DNA from: Acanthamoeba lenticulata
Taxonomy: Eukaryota > Discosea > Longamoebia > Acanthamoebidae
Assembly (NCBI GenBank): GCA_002179805.1
Contig: NAVB01000671.1
Coordinates: 25,302-89,301, forward strand
Length of the DNA: 64,000 nt
Direction of reading: 5' to 3'
Shown here: in pieces, positions 32,216 to 44,332 of the stretch
Numbering within the stretch: position 1 is the first letter of the stretch
Layout of the letters: each line of letters starts with the position of its first letter
Notes under the pieces: generated by a model
The model's database searches: none
Seen by the model: only the letters and a program-made list of their open reading frames with translations
Told to the model about the DNA's origin: nothing
Translations under genes and position numbers: made by a program

Positions 32216-34654
32216 ATGCGGCGAAGCACGACCCTCACGCTCTCGCGCACATGGCTGCCACCATGTGGCCGCTCTTACGCACGCTGTTTCACCACTCGTA
32301 AGTGCACACTTGGTGCCGTATGTGGAACTGGGCACATACACTGACTGTTGACTTTTCTCTCCTCCACAACTGCACTGCCCCAAAACAAGGAGTCGAAAAG
32401 GCCACCATCTTTGCCACGAGCAAAGGTCGCAAGGTGAAGAGACTGCAGCAGCCCTTCTCTCTCGAGCTGGGCGGCACACTACCCGAGGTAAAGCACGCTC
32501 TCTCTCCGCCCTCCTCGTTAAGGGCCACTCCCCAGCCTAAAAAGGCCCCGACGTGCAGCTCCACATGGTCTACGAGGAGTGGGGCAATGTGCACAACCCG
32601 GTCGTGCTCCTCTTCCCCTCTCTTTCCGTGGGTTCCCACGCCAGGTACCTGCGCCTTCCTCGTCGCCAGCGCTGTGCGGGGAGCGCCTGACCATGGGACG
32701 TAATGAACCACAAAAGGTCGAGCGTCGATGACCCCACGGCCGGCTGGTGGGAAGGTGCGTCGCCAACAGCTCACCATCGCTCTCTCCTTTGAGTGATGCA
32801 CTTGCAAACCTGCGCGCGCGCGGTGGTGGTTGGGGTTGTGCGCAGCTATGCTGGGGCCGGACAAGGGAATCAGCACGGAGAAGTTTCGCGTCATCTGCCC
32901 CGCCGGTCTTGGATCGCCGTTTGGCTCCACCTCTCCTCTGGTGCTCTGTCCCTCTGCCTTTCTTTCTTTCTTTCTTTGTCGCTTTGCGGCGCATCTTAGT
33001 GGCTGTGTCGCACACGACCGCTGCGCAACAGAGCACGAACCCGCACACCGGCAAGCCATACGGGAGCAGCTTCCCACAGATCACTCCTCGAGGTGGCCAC
33101 GCGACGCCCGCCTCCGCCACACACCACCGCCCCGCCATGCCTGCTGATCTTCTCGCTGGGTGGGTGGGGGCAGATATGGCACGAGCGCACATGGCTTTGC
33201 TCGAGAGCCTGAACGTCCGAAAAGCCCACGCTCTCGTGGGCGCTTCTCTCGGTGCGTCCCCGCCACCAGTCGGCGCATCATCAAAGTCTGATTCCCTCTT
33301 TCTCTCTTCCCTTCTTTTCTCTCGTGTGGCGATCAAGGTGGCTGCGTCGCCCTGTCCTTTGCGTCCGAGTATCCGGACTTTATCGACAAGCTGTGCGTGA
33401 TCTCCTGCACCGGTACCGCCCCCATTGCGTCTTCCCCCCCTCCCCGTTCGTGGCAAAAACCGATCTCCACAAACTGGGCTTTGACCGCAGGCAAGTCGAC
33501 GCCGGGCAGCGTGGCGCTCCGACACATCCAGCGGCAGGCCGTCCTTCGCGACCCCAACTACTGGTGCACACACGCGCGGCCGCTCGGACTCCCCGTTTGT
33601 TGGCCTAGCCTCGCTCACCCACTGTTTTCCTGATGCACACACACACACACACAGTGACGGGAACTACAGGGAGAAAGGCGTCAGCCCCTCCAACGGAATG
33701 GCCGTGGCCCGGCAACTGGGTAACCCTCCTTCCCTCACGATGCGGCTCTTCCCCCCTTCCCAGCTCCCGCCAGCAAGGGCCCTTTAGCTCACCGCACGAG
33801 ATTGCGGGCGGGGGACGAGGTATGCAGGGATGGTGACCTACCGGACGCGGGAGGAGTTTAACCAGCGGTTCGACTGGGACGCGAGTGGGCCCTACCACCT
33901 GGGCGACGCCATCAACTTTGAGGTAGAGCGATACCTCCAGCGGGCCGGTACGGCATCTTCTCCTCCCCCCCCCCCAACAGGCTCTCCAGCTTGGGCCTCA
34001 CCGCCGTGCATCTGGTCGCGCCACCCAATGCAGCCAATGCGTTCGTCGACCACTACGACCCCAACTGCTATCTTCTCCTCTCGTGCGACGTCCCCATTCC
34101 CCCTCTGCGGCCCTTCCTCCTCCCAACCTCCCATACTGATGATTGGCGCTATTGGTTGGTCGGGGGACAACGTCCACACAGCAAATGCACGGATCTGATG
34201 GACATGGGGCGTGGCCACAAGAACTTCTCTGAGGGTCTGCTTCGGATCAAGGCCAAGAGTACTGCTCCCCCTCCCCCATTCCACGTACATGTCCAGCTCA
34301 TCATCTCACTGCCTTGGACGTGCAGCGATGATCATGGGTGTTGATTCAGACTACCTCATCCCCGTATCGGAGCAGCAGTATGTGTACCACCTTCTGCAAG
34401 GTACATGCTGCCAAAATGTGGCCACAGACATTGGTCCAGGTGGACCAACCATGTTCTTGTGGGGATGTTGAGCAGCACACGGCAAGGACGTGCAGCTGCG
34501 CACCTGCGGCTCAATCTACGGGCACGACGCCTTCCTCCTGGAGATGGCCAGGTTCTTGCCCCATGTCCGTGACTTCCTGGAGCACGACCTCCATCATCAT
34601 CATCACCATCACCACACATCACCCCGAGGAGGCGCCTTTGCCCACCCTTATTGA
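32216..34654 (+). CDS. Homoserine O-acetyltransferase-like alpha/beta hydrolase (MetX/Met2 family)
   Basis: The gene has about ten short exons. The MetX/Met2 order is clear: LQQPFSLELGGTLPEV, VYEEWG, then VICPAGLGSPFGSTSP with STNPHTGKPYGSSFPQIT (33033-33080). Next are ARAHMALLESLNV, the nucleophile elbow GASLGG (about 33240-33345, split by an intron after the Gly codon's first base), and RRDPNYW-like LRDPNYW. The acid residue lies in GVDSDYLIP (34335-34360) and the histidine in SIYGHDAF (34513-34535). All three catalytic residues are therefore present. The N-terminus (MRRSTTLTLSRTWLPP) is basic and Ser/Thr-rich, possibly a mitochondrial presequence. The last exon ends with eight consecutive His codons (34591-34614) before a short tail and TGA 34652-34654. 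Serine or homoserine may be the acceptor; the family cannot be split by eye. Confidence 0.88.
33636..33653. repeat. (CA)n microsatellite in an intron of the MetX-like gene
   Basis: A CA run of 18 bases just before the acceptor of an exon that starts with the GNYREKG segment. Confidence 0.8.
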
Positions 34655-34935
34655 GAGGTGCAGCCATGGCTGCACATTAAGGCCTCCAAAAGGCTGATCA
34701 AATCTTGGCGTTTGTAATACAGCACCACACGTGAGCTGTGGTCATGCTGTCGGCAGTCTCACTCGCCTATCTCCTTTACTCTCTAGACGGCTGTGGTACT
34801 ACGTTGTAGTACCTATCCAGCCTGTTTAAGTGGTTTTTTAATCTTGTGGCGACAAGGAGGCCTCTTTTCTTCTGTTCAACCAACTCCATTTTGGTCCACA
34901 GGAAAGGCCAGTTTGTGGCGACTCTCCTCTCCACT

Positions 34936-37142
34936 TCAGAACGGCGACAAGAGCGCGCGGCGAGCCGACGGAGCGCGGCGAGGCGGCACGTCCGGAAGAG
35001 CGCCCGACTTGAGGAAGTTGGAGAAGACGTGGTAGGCCAGGGCCGGCTGGTACATCGGCGCCTGTTGTTGGTGCAGCAAACAAAAACACGTGTGTTAAGC
35101 TCATCAAGAGGCGAAGCTAGCGGAGCTCGGGGGCTGGCCCCGCACGTACCTCGTGTCCGGCGCCCTTGATGGTGACAAATGTGTAGCGATCAAACACTTC
35201 GGTGTAGCCCGCCACGGAGTGCACGCCCGGCGCATACCAGGCCCTGGGGACCGAGAGCATCCTGGTCAGCGACCCTTGCTCCGAAGGAGGATAGAGAAAG
35301 AGGGAGTGTAGCGGGCGACGCACTTCCACTTCTTGACGATGGGGCGGTTGAGGCCATTGAGGCAGTACTGGGTGTAGGCGAAGGGCACCGTCGCGATGTC
35401 AACATCTGTCAACGCTCCCACAGCGCCCATCAGCCTTGAATACACACATGCACACACACACAAGAAGAGGGCAGAAGCGCCGCACCGCCAGAGTAGTAGA
35501 GGATCTTGAGGTCGGGCCGCCGGGCGAAGAACTCGCGGAGGTAGTTGAGCATGTTCTGCTTCTGCATGGTGTAGTTGAGTCCCTTGGCACACTCGGACCA
35601 CCGCGTGCCCACGCGCGCGTGGATGGCTCGTTGCACGTCGGCGCGCTGCAGCCGGACACCGCCGCCGCTCGTGTCAGTTTCGAAACACACTCGTCGATAG
35701 AGAGCTCAGAAAGACCAGCACAGGCGCGCAGAGACATACGTTGAGCCAGCGGTTCGCCACCTGCTCAAAGGTGAGGCAGTTGGGCGTCTCCTCGAAGATG
35801 TCCAGCGTGCTGGTGGCGCACACGATCATCCAAAGGAAGGGGGCGGTGAGAAAGTGAAAGAGACCGCGACGTGCATGCAAAGCAAACAAAACAAGCACAA
35901 ACCCGTTGCCGGTGCAGTAGTTGCTGTAGAGGTCGTCGCCGTCGATGTTGCCCGTGGCCAGCACGATCTGGGCGAAGAGCATGTGGCACTTGACCGGGTA
36001 CTCCTCCTTGACCTGGTCGCAGCCGGCTTCGTGCCACGCCAGATAGTCCGTGATGCTCACCGTGCCGTGCCAGTAGCTGCAGCGGCCACGTACGTGACGA
36101 AAGCGAGGTTAGGAGAGGTCGGGACGGGGCGTCAGAGTCTGGGGCTCGGCGCGATGAGGGAGGAAGAGGGGGACGCCACTAGAGCTCGACTTGGAGGGGC
36201 AGGTTGTTGACGATGATGCCGTAGTTGGGGCAGTCGATGACCGGGTTGCCCAGCATGAGGCCCTTGAGCTGCGCCTTGATCCCAGCGTCGGGCCTTGTCG
36301 ACATACGCAAACATACAAGCAGGCACGTCGTGAGAAAGGAGGCCGAGAGGCTGAGCACAGCTTGTGCTGGGACGCGAGGCCAGGCACCCGTTGATGACCT
36401 GGTCGGCGAGCATCGGCACGTAGACGCCTCCGTAGCTCTCGCCGGTGATCCACAGGTCGTGCAAGCGGTAGTGGGCAAACACGTCAAACCAGCCGCGCAG
36501 GAACGCGTAGTTGTCGGCCGCCGTCTTGTTGTCGTTGGTCACGTAGTCGCTCGGCGTGTCCGAATAGGAGAAGCCAACCCCGGCGGGAGCCTCGATGAAC
36601 AGCATGTTGGCCACCCGGTTGAGGCTCCACGGGTTCTCCTCCACGCCGCCCTGCGGGTTGCCGTTGGGCCTGAGCGGGCCGTGCTCTTGCGTAGCGCCGA
36701 TGAGCGACGAGCAGCCCGGCCCACCGTTCAACCACACCACCAGCTGAAGACATAGAGCGATGGTAAAGAAAAAGAAAAGAAAAAAGAAACAAATGAATAA
36801 ATAATTAATAAAGAACGAAAACGAAACGCGAAGGAGGGAAAAGGTACAGGGTCAGTCGCGGGGTTGTTCTGGCTCTCGGCGAACCAGAAGAAGAGCCTGC
36901 GGCCATGAGCCTCATCTACAGTGATGTAGCCAGCGTAATTGCGGTACGGCAGCGCGCGTCCTTCCTGAATGGTTCCGAGAGTTAGCATCAAGGCAGATGA
37001 AAGAAAAGGGGAGCTCAAAGAAGAGGCGCACATAGCCAGGAAGCGAGGTGACGAGGAAGTCGGACGGCGAGGCAGCGAACGCAACGGCGCTGATACCCAA
37101 GAGCACCAGGACGAAGACCAGTGAGATTCGTGCGCTTGGCAT
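34936..37142 (-). CDS. Serine carboxypeptidase (S10 family), secreted or lysosomal
   Basis: Start ATG 37142 and stop TGA 34936-34938, with several short introns. The first 24 residues (MPSARISLVFVLVLLGIS) form a signal peptide. Family motifs in order are YAGYITVDE, FFWFAESQNNP, and the oxyanion-hole segment WLNGGPGCSS (about 36735-36705). The catalytic Ser lies in ITGESYGGVYVP (about 36455-36418), the catalytic Asp in YYSGDVDIATVP, and the catalytic His in IKGAGHEAP, split across an intron near 35160-35060. FIEAPAGVGFSYSDTP is also conserved. The enzyme removes C-terminal residues from peptides at acid pH, usually in lysosomes or after secretion. The C-terminus after the His motif is basic and Ser/Pro-rich. 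All catalytic residues are present. Confidence 0.95.
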
Positions 37143-37264
37143 GCTTGGCGGGAGGAAGACTGCAACTGACGCGGTGTGCCGTCAGTGTTAGTGCACTAAC
37201 ACCCAAACGCCGAGACATTTTTCGTAGTCTTTTTAATAATAGTTTTTACAGGTTTTCGTCTCCT

Positions 37265-39333
37265 TCAAGAGTGAAGTTGATGGAAGGTAAAATGTTGCCG
37301 GCTCTGCCGCTTGCGGTAGAACCCATAGATCAGAGCGCCCACGATGATAACCGCCACGATGGCCACCGCCACTGGCACGGCGACCGCCACGCCCACGATC
37401 ACGGCGGTGTTGTCGCTGCTGGTGCCTCCGTCGCCGCCTCGTCCGTTGGAGCCAAGCAGCGCGCCCAGCCCGATGCTCGGATCATACTCGAGCGTCCGTT
37501 CAAAGGCCGGGAACGACAGGACGAGGTCGTACGCCACAGAGGAGGCGTCGGTCGAGTTGGCGCGCAAAATCGAGTGGTTGATGTTGGCCAGCTGGCTGTC
37601 GACGAGAGCCACTTCAAACAACTGCACCTCGACCACGACATCGGGGAGGCCCGATGGCACCCAGTACGTGGTCATGCTCGGGCGTGGCCTGTTCTTGAAC
37701 ATCCGCACGGTTGAGGACGACGAAGGCGCTGTGGCGGTGGCGTTGGTCGAGACTCGGAAGGAGAACTGGAGGCCCGGGGCAGAGATGCCGGCGATGGTGG
37801 TGAGGTTGATGGACCACTTGACGGCGCCAGGGCTCACGACGAAGTCGAGGCCACTGAACTGCGACTGGAACGCCTGCGCGTGGAAAGCGTAGCTTTGGGT
37901 GACGCTGGTGGTGTTGTCCATCAACATTGCTGAGTAGTTGACCGTCGTGACGCTGTTGTTGGCACCGCCTCCACCAGACGAGTTTGTCACCACCCATGTA
38001 ACATCTGCGGTGACGGATCCGTTAACGAGACACTCAAGCGCACGAGACTATGGATGGGAGCGTACTGGAGAGGTCGGTGGCGCCGGCTTGGAGTTGACTT
38101 AGCTCCGATCGCACTTGGACATTGCTGGCTGCTGCATGGTGTGAGGAAGTCAACGTTGTCAGATCACACTTGAGCAGAGGAAAAGAGAGAGGAATCACGT
38201 ACGGGCGCCTGAGCTGGCGGCCAGGGGTGCTGCAACGGCCACGGCGGGTGCGTCTGAGTTGAACGTGGCGGTCACATTGGCGGAGATGGGAGCCAAGCTC
38301 ACTGCAGGAGATGGCGTGGCCGACGGCGACGGCGAGCGGGGTGGAGAGAAGGTGGGCGTCGCAGAACGAGATGGTGAAGGAGATGAGGAGATAGTTGGTG
38401 TGGCCGTAGGAGACGGAGAATCGGAAGAGGGAGAGGTCCGGTAGGAACCGAAACCGCACATGCGAGCATCTCCCGCCGAGACGCCGCTCCAGTTGGTGTA
38501 TTTGGACGGCGGAGTGATGCCCTTCTTGTCGCCCCAGCATTCGAGCTCGCCGTCCGCCACCCCGCAAGCATAGAAGCGACCGACCACTATGCTCGTGAAC
38601 ACAGCGCCAACAGGCGGATGGAGCTCAGGTCGATAGTTGGCGATGCTGTCGCCCCAGCACGACGCCGTTCCGTTGGATTTTAAGCCACATGAGAAGTCGT
38701 CGCCAGCGCCGACATCGATGAATACCTCCCCTGTCGACGGCGACGCTACGGCGTTGCCGGAGTGGTCCCAGCATAGGATGCCGCCGTTGGTGAGGAGGCC
38801 GCACGTGTGGGAATAGCCAGGCGCGATCTGCGGAAGCTGTAGGCACCGTCGGGTCCGTTCGTAGGAACGCTGACCGGGCTTCCGTCGACAAGCCAGCAAA
38901 GGGCGCTGCCGTAGGGAAGCAGGCCGCACGAGTGATTCGCCCCACACCAAATGTTGGTGAAGAGAAACTGCGGTACACCTGGGAGCGCCAGGGTGTCCGC
39001 GTTCCAGCATTGAGGGAAGTAGGATCCGGCCGTGATGGCACAGACATGCCGCCACCCAAGGCACACAGACAGGAAGCTGTCCTCCAAGGATGGCAATGGG
39101 TTGGAACTGCTGCCCCAACAGCGGACATGAGTGTTGTCGCTAAGGCCACAGAAGCCCTCAACGCCGGCGCTCAGCTGCACCATGTCGTCGATCAACGAGC
39201 CGTTCGCGGGCAATCCTGTTGAGTTGATGCCCCAGCACAAAGGCGTTCCGACGGTGCTTGAAAACACACCAGTGATGGTGAGCAGGTAGAACAGTGTGGT
39301 GACCACAACTTTGGGTAACCGGTTCTGCATCAT
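37265..39333 (-). CDS. RCC1-like repeat type I membrane protein (possible frameshift)
   Basis: ATG 39333 opens a signal peptide (MMQNRLPKVVVTTLFYLLTI). Repeats of about 40 residues with C-G-L and C-W-(G) pairs follow (LCWGINSTG, RCWGSS, HTCGLLTNGGILCW, ASCWGDS, LECWGDKK) down to about 38450. They resemble the RCC1-like beta-propeller repeats found in secreted proteins. A Ser/Pro/Thr-rich linker (about 38440-38290) and a second extracellular domain with several N-x-S/T sites follow. A transmembrane helix (about 37390-37315) and a 15-residue basic tail end the protein at 37265. The frame changes by one step near 38840 without a credible intron, so the assembly may hold an indel or the gene may be broken. 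I infer a cell-surface protein; its ligand is unknown. Confidence 0.75.
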
Positions 39334-39897
39334 CAGCTTCCTCCTCCTTCTTGGTGTTGTGTGGGATAAACTGCGCAGGGCCGATGTTCTCTTCAACGTA
39401 GAAAAAGACCAGAGTTCACTTCACAACACGAATTATGAAACCCATTGCAATCAGAATCCTGCGACCAACCAACAACTTGTGTAGACAATTGTTGCACAAC
39501 CCTAAACCCTTGCCTAGACCATACCTCGAGGAAGCAGTAACGTCTTTCCTGCTCATCCTGGCAAAACAACGCTGTCCACCGCTGGCCCAGCATCAAAGGT
39601 GCGGTTGGGCACACGATGTGGTCATCGTAACGTTGGGGCCACGTCAACAACGCCACACCAATCTCGCACCCCAAGACGCTACGCCACCCTGGCGCTGCTC
39701 GATGTCTGGTAGCTTTAGCGAATAAACCCCCGCGCGTTGCTGGGTTGGCTGTAATAATTAATTTACTTTTTACGTTGGGTTGTTTTAGCTCTTTTTTCTG
39801 CGGCCAACGCCGTCGATTTTTGACACGTTGAATCGAGAGGGAATCGAGAGGACGGTCCTCCCGCTTGGTCGTGCGTCCTGCAAAGGAGTAGTTCATC
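39334..39897. other. Divergent intergenic region
   Basis: About 560 bp between the start codons of the RCC1-like gene (minus) and the SH3-RhoGAP gene (plus). It should contain both promoters. An open frame on minus (39393-39899) crosses the region but shows no recognisable domain, so I treat it as chance. A T-rich tract lies at 39745-39800. No RNA gene was seen. Confidence 0.5.
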
Positions 39898-42700
39898 ATG
39901 GCCGACCAGGACGGTGGCGAAACCGTTTTTTACGCTCGAGCCCTACAAAACTGGAAGAGCAAGGACAAAGGGTACTCGCCTCCGCTTCGTATGGCTTGAG
40001 TTTGTGGGTTGCTTCTTCCACTTCAATCCTCCTCGCCCCCCCCCCTCTGTCGATTCGTGTTCTTCGTAGCCGCTTTCGCGGTGTCGCCCTGGAAAAAGAG
40101 CGGAGGAACTATTATAACTCATTTCCAACTAAGAATAAATAAAAAAACAAAATAAATAAAAATAGAACTAAATAAAAAGGAACGTCGCTCACGCTTCTTC
40201 ACCGCAAAGCGCGCTGGCCCTTGCGAAGGGCACCCTGGTGAAGGTGCTGTCAGAGTCAGCCGACGGGGAAAAGTTTTTCGGCGAGGTGGGCAAGAAGAAG
40301 GGCTGGTTCCCGCAGATCTACGTCAAGCGGGAAGCCGGGGGAGTCGTGCAATCCTTCAAGCCAGAAGCCACTGCCAGCGCCGATGCAGCATCATCACCCA
40401 CCATCGGCGCACCAACACACGTGCGCAAGCACTCACAGAGCCTCGAGACTCTTTCTCTCCTCGTCGACCAACTTCCACCAAACGCTGTCGCCGTGCGTGC
40501 CTGCCGCACTTCGCTTTCGTTCTTTTTCGCTTTTCGTTTTTATTTTATTTTATATTTATTTGCCGGCGCTGCTGACGCCGTCACGTTGGGGGTACCTCCA
40601 AGGACTTGGGAGGCGCCTCTGATGACGGGAGCGACGGCAAGAGCAGCGGAGAGATGGGAGCGCTGCCGGACGACGCCGAGGGGGGCAACGGGTCGCGCCA
40701 ACTCAAGCGGTCGGTGACGGTGAACCACTTGCGCCAACAGAGCGGGAGCGGGATCGAGGGCAGGGTGCGGCTGGACGACTTCATGCGCGGCAGCGGGAGC
40801 CGCTTGGTGGGCTCTCGCAGTGCCAGCGACCAGCCGCGCATTCCCGAGGTCGGGGAAGAGCAGAGCCCAGAGGCGGGCGGCCATGCGCCCGACGAGAGCA
40901 ACGGCGTGGACAAGCTGACCGAGGAGCAGAACGCGGCCATCGCGCGGCTCAAGCGCAACCGCACGCTGCCGCACCTGCGACCCCCGATGCCTACCGGGGC
41001 CCACTCCCCGGTGGCGGCGGCCTTCTCCAACCCGGCGCTGTCCCCCGCGATGACGACATCGGCCCCCGTGTCGCCGCGCACCACGTCGCCGCGGAGCCTG
41101 CGGCCGCTCCTGTCCAACGGCCCGACGTCACACTCCTTCAACACGCTGCCGCTGAACGCGCTGGCCCCGGGATCCGGCCCGCCTTCGTCCCCGCGCGGGC
41201 GCATCATGTCGCATTATACGTCGCTGTCGCAGCCGCCGTCACCCACGTCGGGCCCGGCTAGTCCCTCGCCGCTCACCTCGTCGTCGGACCAGCTCGAGTC
41301 GCCCCGCCGCACGCGCTCCTCGTCCTCGTCGTCGAATTCGGCGCCGCACCCGACCATCGCGGCGCTGTTCCCGCAGCGCTCCTTCTCCATGGAGGCGGCG
41401 ACGGTGCCCTCGTCGGGCGGCGCGCCGTCGCCGCTGTCGAGGCTGGGCATCTCGTCGTCGTCGTCGCGCCGGCAGAGCAAGTCCAACGAGAAGAAGGAGG
41501 AGAAGAAGAAAAAGAAGGAGGAGAGCAAGAAGGAGAAGGAGAAGCGCGAGGGCAGCCGGCGAAAGCCCGGCAAGAAGGGCAACAGCCGCAAGGCCGTGCC
41601 GGGCAAAGAGGTGTTTGGCGTCCCGCTCGAGGAGCTCATGCGGCGACAGCAGCTCGACCACCCTCACCTGCAGGTGCCCATCGTGCTCCTCAACTGCGCC
41701 CACGCCATCATCCTCCTCGAGGGCCACAAGAAGGAGGGCATCTTCAGGTTCGTCACTTCTTTCCCTCCACCGATGGGCTTTGTCCCTCCTAACGCGCCAC
41801 CACAACCCCACCACGCGCAGGATCTCGGGCAATGCGCACAACCTGGAGGCGCTGAAGGACACCATCCGGGAGCAGGAGTATGCCGATGACTTCCAGGACG
41901 CGCACAACGCCGCTTCACTGATGAAGATCTGGCTCTCGTCCCTCCCGCAGCCCCTTATCCCTGATGTCCTGGCGTGCGTCTCCCGGCACCTAGCCCTCGC
42001 CTTGGTTCGCCTGGTTGAGTTCCTTACCGGTTGCGTGCGGACACAGGCAACGATGTATGGAGAGCATCGGTGACCCGGAGAAGAGTGTCGCCATCGTGGG
42101 CCAAATGCCGGACATCAACCAGAAGACGCTGAGCTACGTGATCCAGTTCCTGCAGCAGTTCGTCCTCCCCGAGAAGGCCCTCACCAAGATGGACGAGGAC
42201 AACCTGGCGATGACGCTGGTGCCGGTCATCTTCGGCCAGAACGATGCGATTGGTGCGTTCACCAACTTCGCGTTTGGGTCCCGAGCTCGTACTCACACAT
42301 AGGTGCGGGGAGAGCAGGCGACATGGCCGAGATCGTGAAGCAGACGCAGCTGCAGAAGGCCTTCGTGGTGAACCTCCTCCGACATGCAAAGTTCAGCACG
42401 CCGCTCGCCTGGAAGGACTTTGAAGACGCCATAGAGGTGATCAACATCAAGACCGCGGCGAACCAGCAAATGGCGCGGGAGCTCAAGAAGAAAGGCAAGT
42501 CCGGAGGTCTCATCGGTGGACTGGTGAAGCCCTTCTCACCGGGCGACAAGGGCTTCAACTCGTACCATGCCGCCTCGTCGGGGCTTGCCTCTCCACGACA
42601 CGAAGACCTCTCGAGCAGCGGCAGCGGAGCTGTAGTTGACGAATCGGCCACGGAGGACGAGAGTGAAGAAGAAGACGACGACCTGTACGAGTTTGGCTGA
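39898..42700 (+). CDS. SH3 and RhoGAP domain protein
   Basis: ATG 39898 begins MADQDGGETVFYARALQNW. The SH3 domain is split by an intron (about 39972-40213) and ends in KKGWFPQIYVK (40297-40330). A long Ser/Pro-rich and then Lys/Glu-rich linker occupies about 40600-41600. The RhoGAP domain follows: VFGVPLEELM, GIFR joined across an intron (41749-41820) to ISGNAHNLEALK, then ASLMKIWLSSLPQPLIP, and LPEKALTKMDEDNLAMTLVPVIF. The arginine finger is the Arg of GIFRISGN, formed at the splice junction. The C-terminus is acidic (EDESEEEDDDLYEFG) and stops at 42698-42700. It should stimulate GTP hydrolysis by Rho/Rac GTPases at the actin cortex. Which GTPase is unknown. Confidence 0.92.
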
Positions 42701-42822
42701 GCCTCGCCCAGCCAAGACTCGTTTTCTTTGTTGTAAAAACAGAACAATTTTTTTCGGGTTTCTCTTTGGTCGTTTTTCTGCGTTGATTTACTACTGTTCT
42801 CTGTCTCTGCGCACATCAGCAA

Positions 42823-43354
42823 ATGGCACGCAAGAGCACTGGCGGTTTCCTCTCCCGCATCTCTTCCTCCTTCAAGCCTGTCAATGGCTACCAGGCCTAC
42901 GGTACACTGCTCGACTACTCGGAGCGTTAATTGTTATATCAACATGCATTGCGGCAAGGCCTAAATTCCCCCCCCCCCTTCTCTCGCAGGCCTCAGGCTT
43001 GAGGACTTCTACAATGCTGAGAACCCCGAGATTGAGGAAGTGCTGAGGAGGCTCCCCAACAAGACCAAGGAGGAGAGGGAACTCAGGCTCCGTCGCGGTC
43101 ACGAGCTTCACCTCAAGGGCGCCACCCTGCCCGAGTCCGCCTGGACTTCCCCCGAGGAGGACGGCACTACCTACATGGAGCCGTACCTGAGCGAAGTCGT
43201 TCAGGAAATCGAGGAGAGGAAGGATTTCCGGGCTGACTTCCTCCGTACGTTCCCCCTCTTACGTAATCTGCGTCACCGGCGTTTTTTTGATATTTTTTTT
43301 GTCATTCTTTTCCCATTGGCAGTCCCCGTCGAGAAGAGGCACTTGCGCAAGTAG
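42823..43354 (+). CDS. Cytochrome bc1 complex 14 kDa subunit (QCR7/UQCRB)
   Basis: Three exons close in frame: 42823-42901, 42990-43244 and 43323-43354. They give 121 residues. The family pattern is clear: GLRLEDFYNAENPEIEEVL, RLPNKTKEERELRLRRGHEL, and LPESAWTSPEEDGTTYMEPYL. The protein ends with a charged helix and VEKRHLRK. This small matrix-side subunit of respiratory complex III helps assemble cytochrome b. The short basic N-terminus (ARKSTGGFLSRISSSF) may act as a targeting signal that is not cleaved. The gene is convergent with the next minus-strand gene, with only 64 bp between the two stop codons. Confidence 0.92.
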
Positions 43355-43418
43355 AGATTTGACCAACAAGCGTGAAAATAAAACCAATTTGTACGTTGGA
43401 TGGATGAGCGTTTGTTTT

Positions 43419-44058
43419 TTACGCACGGCCACCCTTCCAAGCCAACAGCGCATCAGAAAGGAAGGCTGCCCGCGGCCTCTTCCCCTCCGTGATTTCGCTG
43501 TGGGGGTCTTTGAGCACGGACCATTCTCCCTGCAGGACACAAACATCAACACTTTGTACTTGAGGGGAAAGAAGGAACATACGTTCGGGCCCTTGGGGAA
43601 ATCTGCTGGTATGTCGATCTCATCACTCCAAAGTACACTCTCTTCTGGCTTCTCTTGGCCTTCTTGCTTGCGAAGGATAACAATGCAGGCAGCATCTACC
43701 CACTTCTGCTGGTTTTCAGGGCCGACCTGGTACATGCCGTTTTCGATTCCAACCCACAAATCGGCCTCTGTGTGATTGTGTAAGCCTGTCGCCACGTCCG
43801 TAGGACTTGGCGTGCTCTTTACGTACCTGGCTTGGCCTTGAACGCCTCTACGGCTCTATGCCGTGCGCCTGGCACTCAGTGTGAGCGAGTCTTCTGGACT
43901 TAACGCTCGTCAAGCGTACCCTCTTCTGTCTGCTCTTTGCCCACAGGCTGGGGCGGGACAGCTGAAGTCACATCCACTCCGTGGACGGAGGCCTCGGGGT
44001 ACACCTGCCGCAGCGCGGCCAGCTTGATGGCACTCGCCGACCCAACCACAACTTGCAT
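43419..44058 (-). CDS. Inosine/xanthosine triphosphatase, YjjX/DUF84 family
   Basis: Two or three exons. From ATG 44058 the N-terminus MQVVVGSASAIKLAALRQVY is the substrate-binding loop of the NTPase fold, followed by GVDVTSAVPPQPVGKEQTEEG. The next exon has TEADLWVGIENGMYQ, the hallmark ADYWVGIEGGI-like motif, then a strand and DIPADFPKGP. The last exon continues after CTGCAG near 43532 (GEWSVLKDPHSEITEG) and ends at TAA 43419-43421. The enzyme removes non-canonical purine nucleotides (ITP, XTP) from the pool. The C-terminal segment is short and diverges from bacterial YjjX. The start may be a few codons upstream. Confidence 0.85.
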
Positions 44059-44332
44059 CTTGTGGAGGCGAGACCAATTCTTGTTTGGGGTGGCCGGCAA
44101 CATCCAGACATCCCAAAACGCTTTCTTTTTCAAAACCATTTCGAGTTTTTGGGTTAGTTACCGCAGCGAGCTCGTTCTGTGGTGGTCCGTGTGGTTGTCT
44201 TTGCTTGTTCGGCACCACTCCGCGGGTGCTTCCTGCCCCGGGCATTTGGTTCCTTTGCCCTCGCCACCACCACTCCCCTCCTCTCTTCTCTTCTTCCTTG
44301 CCGGTCCCGTTGCCAACAACAACAAAAAGCAC

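Noticed and set aside
39500..39510. CCTAAACCCT, similar to a telomere repeat.
   Set aside because: Only about one and a half repeat units; chance occurrence is likely.
39393..39899. 168-codon open frame on the minus strand.
   Set aside because: No domain, no support from composition, and it covers the promoter region between two divergent real genes.
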